DNA from: Sporosarcina luteola
Lineage (GTDB): Bacteria > Bacillota > Bacilli > Bacillales_A > Planococcaceae
Assembly (NCBI RefSeq): GCF_007991495.1
Contig: NZ_BJYL01000004.1
Location: forward strand, 124,001 to 188,000
Reading direction: 5' to 3'
Length of the DNA: 64,000 nt
Notes under the pieces: generated by a model
What the model saw: only the letters and a program-made list of their open reading frames with translations
What the model was told of the DNA's origin: nothing
Database searches by the model: none
Program-made: the position numbers and the translations under genes
Part shown: in pieces, positions 1-8,199 of the stretch
Numbering within the stretch: position 1 is the first letter of the stretch
Layout of the letters: each line of letters starts with the position of its first letter

Positions 1-87
1 AAACATCTGGCCTTCACGCAATGTTAAGGGTTTTTGGGACGTCATTGTGGACTGCGCTGTTAACCGGGGAATCGACGGATGACTCAA
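1..87 (-). CDS. N-terminus of a YlqG-like protein (cut by window edge)
   Basis: An open frame of 29 codons runs off the left edge. It would start at a TTG that overlaps the rnhB stop codon (TTGA), about 10 bases after an AAAGGA ribosome-binding site inside the end of rnhB. The visible peptide ends in LTLREGQMF, which resembles the start of the conserved part of YlqG, a protein of unknown role encoded directly after rnhB in Bacillus. The position and motif support this, but only 29 residues are visible, so the identity is tentative. Confidence 0.45.
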   Translation of the reverse strand, partial: MSHPSIPRLTAQSTMTSQKPLTLREGQMF

Positions 88-863
88 TTGGCTTCAGTCC
101 TTTCCAACATGGATTTTACAGGCTCAAATGTCTTTCTATGATGTTCACACGGTCCATGGTTCAATAGAGCCTCTACATGCTCTGATGTGCCATAACCCGC
201 ATTCTTTCTGAATTTATACATCGGATAATGAATGTCGAGCTTTTCCATCAACTCATCTCTCGTAGTTTTAGCAAGGATGGAAGCTGCCGCTATCGCTAAA
301 CTTTTCTCATCCCCTTTGATGATCGATTCTGTCTCGCAGTTGACTTGGAGCGTCATTGCATCGACCAAGACGATGTCCGGGCGGATTGAGAGAGCGTTAA
401 CTGCAGCTTCCATCGATTCGATTGTTGCAACATAAATGTTCAATTCATCAATCCGTGCAGCAGATTGAATATGAACGGAATAACTTACCGCAATCTCCTT
501 GATGAGGGTTGCCAGCCGTTCCCTTTCCTGTTTTGATATCTTTTTTGAATCATCCAGCCCTAGAAGGTCATCCACCCGCTCAGGCAAGACGACAGCTGCA
601 CAGACAACCGGACCAGCCAACGGTCCCCTTCCTGCTTCATCGACCCCACACACTAAAGCATCTTGTGTTCGTTTATAGCTGGCATCAAAGGCTATTTTTC
701 CTTCAAACGCTTGTTTCACTTGTCTTTTTTTCTCGTAATTGCGATTCCAACGTGCAAGTTCTTTTTTCACCCCTGCGCGATGATCCGCTTTAAGCTGTTC
801 CATCCAAGGTTCGGGAGTCATCGTCGTTTGAAGCTGTTCAGCTATTTCTTTAATGGTTTTCAT
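84..863 (-). CDS. rnhB: Ribonuclease HII
   Basis: RNase HII cuts the RNA strand of RNA-DNA hybrids and removes single ribonucleotides misincorporated in DNA. The protein has 259 residues, normal for Bacillales. An N-terminal extension of about 70 residues precedes the catalytic domain, which opens with VCGVDEAGRG at 71-80. Candidate metal-binding acids are D75, E76, D168 (VLVDAM) and D203 (AKTTRDE). The ATG follows an AAGGTGG ribosome-binding site. A strong terminator lies between it and rbgA, so it probably has its own promoter. It comes last in the conserved rplS-lepB-rbgA-rnhB order. Confidence 0.95.
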   Translation of the reverse strand: MKTIKEIAEQLQTTMTPEPWMEQLKADHRAGVKKELARWNRNYEKKRQVKQAFEGKIAFDASYKRTQDALVCGVDEAGRGPLAGPVVCAAVVLPERVDDLLGLDDSKKISKQERERLATLIKEIAVSYSVHIQSAARIDELNIYVATIESMEAAVNALSIRPDIVLVDAMTLQVNCETESIIKGDEKSLAIAAASILAKTTRDELMEKLDIHYPMYKFRKNAGYGTSEHVEALLNHGPCEHHRKTFEPVKSMLERTEAN

Positions 864-897
864 TTTTCCACCTTCTATATGTATATCTGCATTAGTC

Positions 898-927
898 TTT
901 ATATCGGCTAAAATTATTGCCCTTCAA
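898..927 (-). promoter_or_regulatory. Candidate sigma-A promoter for rnhB
   Basis: On the minus strand a TTGAAG box is followed after 18 bases by TATAAA. It sits just downstream of the rbgA terminator and 35 bases before the rnhB ATG. This is inferred from box match and position only. Confidence 0.4.
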
Positions 928-930
928 TTG

Positions 931-982
931 AAAAAGGTCGATGCCACGGAATTATTCCGTAACTTCATCGACCTTTTTTTCT
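931..982 (-). terminator. Intrinsic terminator overlapping the rbgA 3' end
   Basis: The minus-strand RNA folds as AAGGTCGATG, an inner palindrome ACGGAAT/ATTCCGT, then CATCGACC followed by a T run. The 5' half of the stem is the last codons of rbgA (KKVDEVTE and stop), so coding and termination signals overlap. Confidence 0.85.
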
Positions 983-1833
983 TTATTGTCGGAGATGAAA
1001 TCGAAAGTCAACTTGCCAAGCAGTTCACTGCGGATGTCCTGAATGATCAATTCAGCCACTTTGTCATAATCGATTTCCCCGCCTTGCGTATAAGTCTTGC
1101 GGGTTTCTCCTATTGTATTAAATACTTTTTGGATGTCGTCTCCTACAGTTTGAATGCCATATCTCTTTTCAAGCCGATCAGGATAACGCTCTTCCAAAAA
1201 GCGAAGACCATAGACCGCCAAGTTTTCCATGTTGACGACCGTATCTTTGATTGCGCCTGTTAATGCAAGCTTATACCCGACGGATTGGTCTTCAAATTTC
1301 GGCCAAAGAATTCCCGGTGTATCAAGCAACTCCAATTCTTTTTCGAACTTGATCCATTGCTGGGCTTTTGTCACTCCCGGTTTATTTCCCGTCTTAGCAA
1401 TATTTTTCCTTGCCAACCGATTAATCAATGTTGACTTTCCGACATTCGGAATCCCGACGATCATTGCGCGGATCGCCCCAGGTCTAATACCTCTTTTTTT
1501 CATGCGCTCGATTTTCGGGGCCAGTATTTCCTTAGCCGCTTTTGTCACCGTTTGCATTCCTTTTCCTTCGAATGAATTGATAGCGACCGCTCGGATGCCT
1601 TCAGTTTCAAAATGTTTAATCCAACGCTCTGTCTCTTTATCATCAGCAAGATCCATTTTATTCAAAATCACTAACCTTGGTTTTTGCTGGATCACTTCAT
1701 CAATCATCGGATTTCTTGAGGAAAGGGGTAACCTTGCGTCTATTAACTCAAATACAATATCAACCAGCTTCAGTTGTTCTGTCACTTCACGTCTTGCTTT
1801 GGCCATATGGCCTGGAAACCATTGGATGGTCAT
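952..1833 (-). CDS. rbgA: Ribosome biogenesis GTPase RbgA (YlqF)
   Basis: RbgA is needed for late assembly of the 50S subunit. The GTPase motifs are circularly permuted, as expected for the YlqF/YawG family: the G4 motif NKMD (58-61) comes first, then the P-loop GIPNVGKS (127-134), then DTPG (171-174). The 293-residue length is close to B. subtilis RbgA. It follows lepB by 19 bases and is probably co-transcribed with it. Its last codons form half of a terminator stem, which separates it from rnhB. Confidence 0.95.
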   Translation of the reverse strand: MTIQWFPGHMAKARREVTEQLKLVDIVFELIDARLPLSSRNPMIDEVIQQKPRLVILNKMDLADDKETERWIKHFETEGIRAVAINSFEGKGMQTVTKAAKEILAPKIERMKKRGIRPGAIRAMIVGIPNVGKSTLINRLARKNIAKTGNKPGVTKAQQWIKFEKELELLDTPGILWPKFEDQSVGYKLALTGAIKDTVVNMENLAVYGLRFLEERYPDRLEKRYGIQTVGDDIQKVFNTIGETRKTYTQGGEIDYDKVAELIIQDIRSELLGKLTFDFISDNKEKKVDEVTE

Positions 1834-1852
1834 TGTTACTCATTCCCTTTCT

Positions 1853-2410
1853 TCACTCCACCGTGCCGAAGTCTTTAATCGGCCAAAATACGAATTTCGT
1901 ACTTCCGATGATTTCGTCTATCGCGACAGCTCCGATATGTCTGGAATCCTTACTTTTCCTGCGGTTATCGCCCATGACAAAGACATAGCCTTCCGGAACC
2001 GTCTCACGTTGGATCTTTTCTTCGAGTGTAAAATCCTCCGTTAATGGCCCATCCGCAATTTCCGCTTTGTACTTATCCAGATAAGATTCTTCATACGGCT
2101 CATCGTTGATATATAAAATATCATCCCGGTATTCAACCTTATCTCCCGGGAGACCGATGACCCTTTTAATATAGTCTTTCTTTTCGGGGGCATGGAAGAC
2201 GACGATATCGAACCGATCAGGTTTACCTAGCGTATAACCGATTTTGTTTACGATCATTTTATCGCCATGTTCGAGCGTCGGCATCATCGAAATGCCGTCT
2301 ACAACAATTGGTGTGAATAAAAATATCCGAATGATTGCCGCCAAACCAAACGCGATTAAAAGCGCCTTAATCCATTCCCATGTTTCATTTTTCTTTTTTT
2401 CTTCATTCAT
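1853..2410 (-). CDS. lepB: Signal peptidase I
   Basis: This type I signal peptidase removes signal peptides from exported proteins at the outer face of the membrane. The start at MNEEKKKNE is preferred because GGGAGG lies 8 bases upstream; a longer frame to 2470 has no such site. A short cytoplasmic tail leads into one membrane segment (about 14-36). The catalytic serine is in GISMMPT (S41) and the lysine in YIKRVIGLPGD (K82). The MGDNRRKSKDSR box follows. The 185-residue length fits the short Bacillus Sip enzymes. Confidence 0.94.
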   Translation of the reverse strand: MNEEKKKNETWEWIKALLIAFGLAAIIRIFLFTPIVVDGISMMPTLEHGDKMIVNKIGYTLGKPDRFDIVVFHAPEKKDYIKRVIGLPGDKVEYRDDILYINDEPYEESYLDKYKAEIADGPLTEDFTLEEKIQRETVPEGYVFVMGDNRRKSKDSRHIGAVAIDEIIGSTKFVFWPIKDFGTVE

Positions 2411-2477
2411 CGCCAAAGCCTCCCGCCTAACTACTATCCTTATTGTACAGTCTATTCCTATTTGAATCAAAGAACAA

Positions 2478-2592
2478 AAGCGAAGGGTGGCGGTTAGCCT
2501 CGACAGGCATAAGACAGATCTGCGAAACGGCGCTTTTTGCCGTGCAGCGGAGATGACTTATGACCCGAGAGGCTGCCACCCGGAGCTGGATG
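2478..2592. repeat. Covarying stem-loop repeat, family A (copy 1)
   Basis: This intergenic element of about 115 bases lies between the rplS terminator and lepB. On the plus strand the outer stem is GGGTGGC/GCCACCC, the second stem AGCCTC/GAGGCT, and the inner stem CATAAG/CTTATG. Unpaired blocks CGACAGGC and GACCCGAG and a 3' AGCTGGA are shared with copies at 12969-13331, 22961 and 61113. The stem sequences differ between copies but stay complementary, so the structure is what is conserved. Confidence 0.8.
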
Positions 2593-2595
2593 CAA

Positions 2596-2630
2596 AAAGA
2601 AAGGAGACCATTTTTCAGGTCTCCTTTTAC
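2596..2630 (-). terminator. Intrinsic terminator after rplS
   Basis: The stem AAAGGAGACC pairs with GGTCTCCTTT across an 8-base loop and is followed in minus-strand RNA by a T-rich tract. It separates rplS from lepB. The hairpin also has T residues on the other strand, so it may work in both directions. Confidence 0.85.
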
Positions 2631-2674
2631 TTTCAATCGGAAACAGCAGAGACTTGGTCCCCACCATTCCAATA

Positions 2675-3019
2675 TTATCGGATTTCTTTAATACGTGCAG
2701 CTTTTCCGCGTAGGTTACGTAGGTAGTACAATTTAGCACGACGTACTTTACCGCGACGAGTTACTTCAAGTTTAGCAATTTTCGGTGTGTGTACAGGGAA
2801 TGTACGTTCAACACCTACACCGTTGGAGATTTTACGGACTGTGAATGTTTCACTGATTCCGCCTCCACGACGCTTGATAACAACACCTTCGTAAATTTGG
2901 ATACGTTCGCGCGTACCCTCAACGATTTTCACGTGTAGGCGGACAGTGTCCCCAGGACGGAAATCAGGAATATCAGTACGAAGTTGGTCTTTTGTTACTT
3001 CTGCAATAATGTTTTGCAT
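2675..3019 (-). CDS. rplS: 50S ribosomal protein L19
   Basis: L19 sits at the subunit interface of the 50S ribosome. The 114 residues align over the full length with Bacillus L19, including [17 protein letters not shown] and the basic C-terminal block [13 protein letters not shown]. It has a GGAGAG site before the ATG. It is preceded by a structured 123-base leader and followed by a clear terminator, so it can be expressed as a single-gene transcript apart from trmD. Confidence 0.97.
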   Translation of the reverse strand: MQNIIAEVTKDQLRTDIPDFRPGDTVRLHVKIVEGTRERIQIYEGVVIKRRGGGISETFTVRKISNGVGVERTFPVHTPKIAKLEVTRRGKVRRAKLYYLRNLRGKAARIKEIR

Positions 3020-3142
3020 GGTTTTCTCTCCTTATTCACAGATGCTCATGCATTGCTTACCTTTGCAGCGGAACACCAGTCAGTATGTACTCCCCATAGA
3101 AGTACATAGTAGATGTTATCATAAATATTGCACATCTGCAAG
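3020..3142 (-). promoter_or_regulatory. Candidate L19 autoregulatory leader of rplS
   Basis: The minus-strand leader between trmD and rplS has a perfect hairpin TATGTACT/AGTACATA. Complementary blocks GCAGATG and CATCTGT bracket the region, and a CCGCTGCAAAGG segment is followed by GCAATGCATGAGC close to the ribosome-binding site. Bacillales rplS genes are known to carry an L19-binding leader in this place. A TTGCAG-17-TAACAT promoter match within the region makes the exact RNA start uncertain. Assignment rests on position and partial resemblance. Confidence 0.45.
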
Positions 3143-3883
3143 TCATTTTTCTTCGTTACGAAGCTGTTTTAAGTATGCCTGTTGATGTTCTGTCAATGGG
3201 GCATCCACTAGAAGGTCTTTTCTTCTCTTGAATGTCCGTTTTAGTGATTGTTCTTGTCGCCATTTTTCGATTTCTGCATGATTGCCTGATAACAGGACAT
3301 CAGGGACTTTCATTCCTCTGAAATCGGCTGGTCTTGTATATTGAGGGTGTTCGAGAAGCCCTGTTGAGAATGAATCATGGACGGGGGAATCTGTGTTGCC
3401 TAAGACGTTTGGAAGCAGCCTGACTACGCTGTCGATGATCGCCATTGAGGCAATTTCTCCACCGGTCAGCACGAAATCTCCGAGTGATATTTCGTCCGTG
3501 ACTAGATACTCACGTATACGCTCGTCATAGCCTTCATAATGGCCGCATAGAAAAACAAGATGTTCTTCCTTGGAAAGTTCCTCAGCCTTTTGCTGATTGA
3601 ACCTCTCCCCTTGGGGACACATCAGAATGACACGTGGCTTTTTCGATTCATCGAGAGCCAACGATTCGACGGCAGCAAAGAGCGGTTCAGGCTTTAAAAC
3701 CATTCCTGCCCCTCCGCCGTACGGGTAGTCGTCCACTTTATGGTGCTTGTTGCCTGAGAAGTCTCTGAAGTCGGTCACTTTAAATGTTACCGCCTCGTTT
3801 TCCTGGGCTTTTTTCATGATGGAAGAGTGCAGCACCCCTTTGAACATTTCCGGGAACAAAGAGAGCACATCTATTTTCATCAT
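3143..3883 (-). CDS. trmD: tRNA (guanine-N1)-methyltransferase
   Basis: TrmD methylates G37 of tRNAs with SAM to prevent +1 frameshifting. The 246-residue protein has the SPOUT trefoil-knot segments [13 protein letters not shown] and [13 protein letters not shown], which form the SAM site and dimer interface. The start overlaps the rimM stop by four bases (ATGA) and has AAGGG 8 bases upstream, so the two genes are translationally coupled. The rimM-trmD-rplS order is conserved across bacteria. Confidence 0.96.
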   Translation of the reverse strand: MMKIDVLSLFPEMFKGVLHSSIMKKAQENEAVTFKVTDFRDFSGNKHHKVDDYPYGGGAGMVLKPEPLFAAVESLALDESKKPRVILMCPQGERFNQQKAEELSKEEHLVFLCGHYEGYDERIREYLVTDEISLGDFVLTGGEIASMAIIDSVVRLLPNVLGNTDSPVHDSFSTGLLEHPQYTRPADFRGMKVPDVLLSGNHAEIEKWRQEQSLKRTFKRRKDLLVDAPLTEHQQAYLKQLRNEEK

Positions 3884-4395
3884 GAAAGAAGCCCTTCCAT
3901 CGGTTCGATGATAATCCGTTTCTGCTCAATATCCACTTCTTTGACAATGTCGTCGATATATGGAATATATTGTGGCTTCCCTGCTTTAGGTGTAACTGTC
4001 CAAACATCATTCGCCCCTGTTGCTAATATTTCCGTTACTTCTCCGATTTCTTCACCCGTATCCGTGAGTACGATGCAACCAATGATTTCATGGTAGTAAA
4101 ATTCGCCTTCTTCGAGCTCCCCGAGCTGTTTTTCAGAAACCTTCAAGAGGCCGTCCCTGTATTTTTCCACATCATTGATATTGATATGGCCTTCAAAGGT
4201 CAGAAGGTCGAAGTTTTTATGGCGTCGGTGACTTGCCACAATGAGCTTGATCGGTTTTTTTTCATTGGGCATAAATAAAGTAAGTTCATTCCCGATCGCA
4301 TATCTTTCTTCCGGGAAATCAGTGCGCGAGATGACACGCACTTCACCTTGTATTCCGTGTGTGTTGACAATTTTTCCTACATTGAACCATTGCAT
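3880..4395 (-). CDS. rimM: 16S rRNA processing protein RimM
   Basis: RimM binds S19 and helps mature the 30S head. It has the RimM N-terminal domain ([14 protein letters not shown] onward) and a C-terminal PRC-barrel (about residues 95-168, with [13 protein letters not shown]). The ATG at 4395 is chosen because AGGAAGG is 8 bases upstream; the GTG at 4404 overlaps that site. A terminator upstream separates it from khpA, and no ylqD gene lies between, unlike in B. subtilis. Confidence 0.94.
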   Translation of the reverse strand: MQWFNVGKIVNTHGIQGEVRVISRTDFPEERYAIGNELTLFMPNEKKPIKLIVASHRRHKNFDLLTFEGHININDVEKYRDGLLKVSEKQLGELEEGEFYYHEIIGCIVLTDTGEEIGEVTEILATGANDVWTVTPKAGKPQYIPYIDDIVKEVDIEQKRIIIEPMEGLLS

Positions 4396-4498
4396 GCAAT
4401 ACACCTTCCTTTCTCATTTCGAGCATGATAGATCTGGAATAAACTAAAATAAGTATCAATTAATCACAAAGAACAAATTATTAGTTATTCTATATAGA

Positions 4499-4534
4499 CA
4501 AAAAAAGGAGGGAACATAAGCTCCCTCCTTTTGC
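4499..4534 (-). terminator. Intrinsic terminator after khpA
   Basis: The hairpin AAAAGGAGGGA/TCCCTCCTTTT with an 8-base loop is followed by a T run in minus-strand RNA. It ends the rpsP-khpA transcript and implies a separate promoter for rimM-trmD in the AT-rich stretch 4405-4498, where no convincing boxes were identified. Confidence 0.85.
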
Positions 4535-4609
4535 ACAGGTTTCAAACAAGCAAGAAGTATGCTTGCGGGTAGCCTGTTGGTTAGTCTGATCTGTCGCTTT
4601 CGCTTTTAA

Positions 4610-4843
4610 TCAGTCAATGATATCAAGGTAAATTTTCTTACCGTGGTGACTGCCTGCTGCTGAATAAACAATAGTTCGTATCGCTTTCGCAACACGCCCT
4701 TGCTTTCCGATCACTTTCCCCATATCTTCAGGGTTCACGGAAAGTTTGTAAGTGACTCGATGATGTTGTTCATCTTTGTCGACCTGAACATCCCCGGGAT
4801 GATCGACTAAAGGTTTGACAATCGTTTCAATCAGCTGCTTCAT
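4610..4843 (-). CDS. khpA: KH-domain RNA-binding protein KhpA (YlqC)
   Basis: This small single-KH RNA-binding protein partners with KhpB (Jag) in Gram-positive bacteria and influences cell size and mRNA stability. Its 77 residues include the KH signature GKVIGKQGRVAKAIRT, with the GxxG loop GKQG. The ATG at 4843 is preferred because GGAGG lies 7 bases upstream; a GTG two codons earlier overlaps that site. It is 20 bases after rpsP and shares its transcript. A terminator lies downstream. Confidence 0.93.
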   Translation of the reverse strand: MKQLIETIVKPLVDHPGDVQVDKDEQHHRVTYKLSVNPEDMGKVIGKQGRVAKAIRTIVYSAAGSHHGKKIYLDIID

Positions 4844-4863
4844 GTCCACCCCTCCTGATATGA

Positions 4864-5160
<297 letters not shown>

Positions 5161-5174
5161 TCACACAAGATAGT

Positions 5175-5203
5175 ATATTATCAAGGTTTTTCATGTTTGT
5201 AAA
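5175..5203 (-). promoter_or_regulatory. Sigma-A promoter for rpsP-khpA
   Basis: The minus strand reads TTTACA, a 17-base spacer, then TAATAT, about 39 bases before the rpsP ATG. A small hairpin GTGTT/AACAC with a T tract lies just upstream (about 5204-5222) and may end read-through from ffh. Confidence 0.6.
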
Positions 5204-5230
5204 GTGTTTTTTCTTAACACCTAAAAATCA

Positions 5231-5365
5231 ATGTTGATTTCCACTACAGGCGGACGCTTTCCGCCGGCATGGCTTCAGTCTCCTCACTCCACTTCGCTTC
5301 GTTGCGGGGTCTTCAGCTCATGCTATTCCGGCAGGAGTCGCCGCCTTTCGTTGCAATCAACGGAG
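5231..5365. repeat. Structured intergenic repeat, family B (copy 1)
   Basis: This element of about 135 bases lies between ffh and rpsP. Nested stems on the plus strand are GTTGATT/AATCAAC, AGGCGG/CCGCCT, GCCGG/CCGGC and GCATG/CATGC, with a conserved apical part CTTCGCTTCGTTGCGGGG. The second copy at 35723 keeps the pairing while the outer and third stems change sequence. This supports selection on structure. Confidence 0.8.
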
Positions 5366-5389
5366 CTTCCTAGAAACAAAATCAAGTAG

Positions 5390-6745
5390 TTACTTGAATA
5401 AAGAGTCGAATCCAGGCATTTTCATCTTCTTTTTGCCTTTTTGTTGCATGTTAGTCATCTGTTTGACCATCTTTTTCATTTCTTCAAATTGCTTAAGAAG
5501 TCGATTCACTTCCTGGATGGAAGTTCCTGATCCTTTTGCAATCCGCTTTCGCCTGTTGGCATTGATGATTTCCGGGGTCGTACGTTCTGCTATTGTCATC
5601 GATCGGATGACAGCTTCTACGCGTCCCATCTGACTTTCATCGACTTGAGCGTTTTCAAGGCCTTTAATTTTATTCATTCCGGGCATCATTTTCAAAATCT
5701 CATCCAAAGGACCCATTTTCTTTACTTGCTGGAGTTGATCTAAAAAGTCGTCGAGTGTGAATGTTTGCGTCCGGAACTTTTGTTCAAGCTCCTTCGCCTT
5801 CTCTTCATCGACATTTTCTTGCGCTTTTTCAATTAAGGACATGACATCGCCCATCCCTAGAATCCGGGATGCCATCCGCTCAGGATGGAATGGTTCAAGC
5901 GCGTCCATTTTTTCGCCCATACCGACGAATTTAATCGGCTTCTGCGTAACGGAACGGATAGATAATGCGGCACCGCCTCGAGTATCGCCATCAAGTTTGG
6001 TCAATACGACCCCCGTGATGCCGATAGCGTCGTCAAAGGATTTAGCTACATTGACGGCATCCTGTCCTGTCATCGCATCGACGACGAGGAACACTTCGTC
6101 AGGCTTACTCAATTCCCGGATATCCTTCAATTCCTGCATAAGATTTTCATCGACATGCAAACGGCCCGCCGTATCGATGATGACGACGTCATGGTGTTCC
6201 TTTTCGGCTTCTGCAAGCGCTTGTCGCGCAATCTCAACCGGAGATACATCCGTCCCTAAAGAAAATACCGGCATCGTCAACTGTTTGCCGAGGGTTTCGA
6301 GCTGCTGAATCGCGGCTGGACGATAAACGTCAGCAGCGACGAGCAACGGCTTTTTATTATGCCGTTTACGAAGTACCGTCGCTAGTTTTCCGGTAGTCGT
6401 CGTTTTACCCGCGCCTTGCAAACCGACCATCATAATGACGGTAGGGGATTTCCTTGCGAATTGGATCGGATTCTGTTCCCCACCCATTAAATTCGTCAAT
6501 TCATCCTTGACGATTTTCACGACTTGCTGGCCAGGCGTCAAGCTCTTCATAACGTCTTGGCCGACTGCCCGCTCGCTCACTGTTTTAACGAATTCTTTTA
6601 CGACTTTCAAATTGACGTCCGCTTCTATAAGTGCAAATCGCACTTCGCGCATCATCTCTTTGACGTCAGCCTCACTGATCTTGCCTTTGCCCTTTATTTT
6701 CTGAAGCGTCCCTTGCAGGCGCTGGGCCAAACCTTCAAATGCCAT
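5390..6745 (-). CDS. ffh: Signal recognition particle protein Ffh
   Basis: Ffh is the GTPase subunit of SRP; with the scRNA it binds signal sequences on ribosomes and docks with FtsY. The NG domain (about 1-295) contains GLQGAGKTTTTGK (G1), DTAGRLHVDE (G3) and TKLDGDTRGGAAL (G4/G5). The M domain (about 328-451) is rich in methionine and ends in GKKKMKMPGFDSLFK. The length of 451 is typical. It follows ylxM by 12 bases in the ftsY-ylxM-ffh cluster and is followed by a family B repeat. Confidence 0.97.
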   Translation of the reverse strand: MAFEGLAQRLQGTLQKIKGKGKISEADVKEMMREVRFALIEADVNLKVVKEFVKTVSERAVGQDVMKSLTPGQQVVKIVKDELTNLMGGEQNPIQFARKSPTVIMMVGLQGAGKTTTTGKLATVLRKRHNKKPLLVAADVYRPAAIQQLETLGKQLTMPVFSLGTDVSPVEIARQALAEAEKEHHDVVIIDTAGRLHVDENLMQELKDIRELSKPDEVFLVVDAMTGQDAVNVAKSFDDAIGITGVVLTKLDGDTRGGAALSIRSVTQKPIKFVGMGEKMDALEPFHPERMASRILGMGDVMSLIEKAQENVDEEKAKELEQKFRTQTFTLDDFLDQLQQVKKMGPLDEILKMMPGMNKIKGLENAQVDESQMGRVEAVIRSMTIAERTTPEIINANRRKRIAKGSGTSIQEVNRLLKQFEEMKKMVKQMTNMQQKGKKKMKMPGFDSLFK

Positions 6746-6757
6746 GCATAGAACCCC

Positions 6758-7093
6758 CTACTCATGATCTTTTAATGCAGTCAATAGGATCTGCATTTTT
6801 TCGGATGTTCCATGATTCATTGTTGGTAAGAGCTGTTCAAGCTCTTCGATCATTTCCATCCTTTTTTGGAATTTCGAAAAAAGATTTAATTTATCTTCAT
6901 AGTCTTCCAACATTGCTTCTGTTCTTCGGACATTATCGTAGACCGCTTGCCTGGAAACCCCATATTCCTCTGCAATTTCGCCGAGAGAAAGGTCATCCAA
7001 GTAATACAGTTGCATATAAATGCGTTGCTTTTCGGTCAACAACGTCTGATAGAAATCATAGAGGAAGTTGACGCGTGTCGTTTTTTCAAGCAT
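6758..7093 (-). CDS. ylxM: YlxM/p13-like helix-turn-helix protein
   Basis: This is a 111-residue protein of the UPF0122 family, long linked to ffh and ftsY; in streptococci the homologue stimulates SRP GTPase activity when bound to the scRNA. A sigma-70 region 4-like helix-turn-helix is visible at about 18-60 ([33 protein letters not shown]). It lies between ftsY and ffh with short gaps, so it is almost certainly co-transcribed with both. The SRP role is by homology. Confidence 0.92.
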   Translation of the reverse strand: MLEKTTRVNFLYDFYQTLLTEKQRIYMQLYYLDDLSLGEIAEEYGVSRQAVYDNVRRTEAMLEDYEDKLNLFSKFQKRMEMIEELEQLLPTMNHGTSEKMQILLTALKDHE

Positions 7094-7180
7094 CCCGCTT
7101 CGCCCCCTCTGCCAATCTTAGTATGGCGAGCATGAACTGTCAAGTAATAATACTTGTCTAACCGAAAGCGAAGGTGTGAT

Positions 7181-8170
7181 TTATTCTTCAGCTTCCTTCT
7201 CCAGTCCTTCTGCAAATAGCCCGTACACATATTTTTCTGGATCGAATGGTTGAAGGTCATCCATTCCTTCTCCAAGCCCTACGAATTTTACGGGGATGTT
7301 CAGTTTATTGCGGATAGCTAAAACAATTCCGCCTTTAGCAGTTCCATCAAGTTTTGTAAGAACAATTCCAGTAACATTCGTCGCTTCTTTGAAAGTCTGT
7401 GCCTGGATCAATGCATTCTGTCCAGTTGTAGCATCAAGTGCAAGAAGAACTTCATGCGGAGCGCCTTCAATCTCTTTTCCGATCACACGGTGGACTTTCT
7501 CCAATTCGTTCATCAAGTTCACTTTGTTTTGCAATCGACCGGCAGTATCACAAATAAGGACATCCACCTTACGATTTTTCGCTGCGCGGATCGCATCATA
7601 CATAACTGCTGCAGGATCAGACCCTTCCGATTGTCTAATGACCTCAACACCGACCCGTTCGCCCCAAACGACAAGTTGGTCAATCGCTCCTGCACGGAAA
7701 GTATCCCCCGCCGCAAGCATGACTGTCTTCCCTTCCTCTTTCAAACGAGCCGCCAGCTTACCGATTGTCGTCGTTTTTCCGACACCATTCACGCCAACCA
7801 TCAGAATCACTGTCAGTTCATCTTGCATATTCAGATCCGTATCAAGTTCCTCGCCAGCTTTGTATATTTCAACTAACTTTTCAGATATGACCGATTGAAT
7901 ACCGTCCGTATTTTTAATGTTCTTCCTTTTGACTTCCCATCGCAACTGATCAACGAGTTCCATCACTGTTTCTACACCAACATCAGCCTGTAATAAAAGT
8001 TCTTCAAGCTCTTCAAAAAAGTCCTCGTCCACTTCCCGGAAGCGGGCAACAAGATCATTTACTTTTGAAGTGAAGGAATTTCGTGTTTTCGAAAGACCAT
8101 CTTTAAATTTCTCGGTAACCGTTTCGTTAGTACCTGTAATTTTTTCTTTCAGCTTCTTGAAAAATGCCAA
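7181..8170 (-). CDS. ftsY: SRP receptor FtsY
   Basis: FtsY is the membrane-associated GTPase that receives the SRP-ribosome complex. The protein has a short basic N-terminal region (FFKKLKEKITG) rather than a long acidic A domain, as in other Bacillota. The NG domain carries GVNGVGKTTTIGK, DTAGRLQNK and TKLDGTAKGG. The length is 329 residues. It lies 29 bases after smc and heads the ftsY-ylxM-ffh targeting module inside the rnc-smc transcript. Confidence 0.97.
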   Translation of the reverse strand: MAFFKKLKEKITGTNETVTEKFKDGLSKTRNSFTSKVNDLVARFREVDEDFFEELEELLLQADVGVETVMELVDQLRWEVKRKNIKNTDGIQSVISEKLVEIYKAGEELDTDLNMQDELTVILMVGVNGVGKTTTIGKLAARLKEEGKTVMLAAGDTFRAGAIDQLVVWGERVGVEVIRQSEGSDPAAVMYDAIRAAKNRKVDVLICDTAGRLQNKVNLMNELEKVHRVIGKEIEGAPHEVLLALDATTGQNALIQAQTFKEATNVTGIVLTKLDGTAKGGIVLAIRNKLNIPVKFVGLGEGMDDLQPFDPEKYVYGLFAEGLEKEAEE

Positions 8171-8199
8171 TCCAATTCTCTCCTTTTATCCTCATTCAT

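Noticed and set aside
1229..2044. Long plus-strand frame of 271 codons opposite rbgA and lepB
   Set aside because: It is antisense to two recognised genes, has no conserved features, and its composition is that of a mirrored coding strand.
2427..2739. Several short overlapping frames between rplS and lepB
   Set aside because: They read through the rplS terminator and a family A repeat, on both strands; none has a ribosome-binding site or a recognisable motif.
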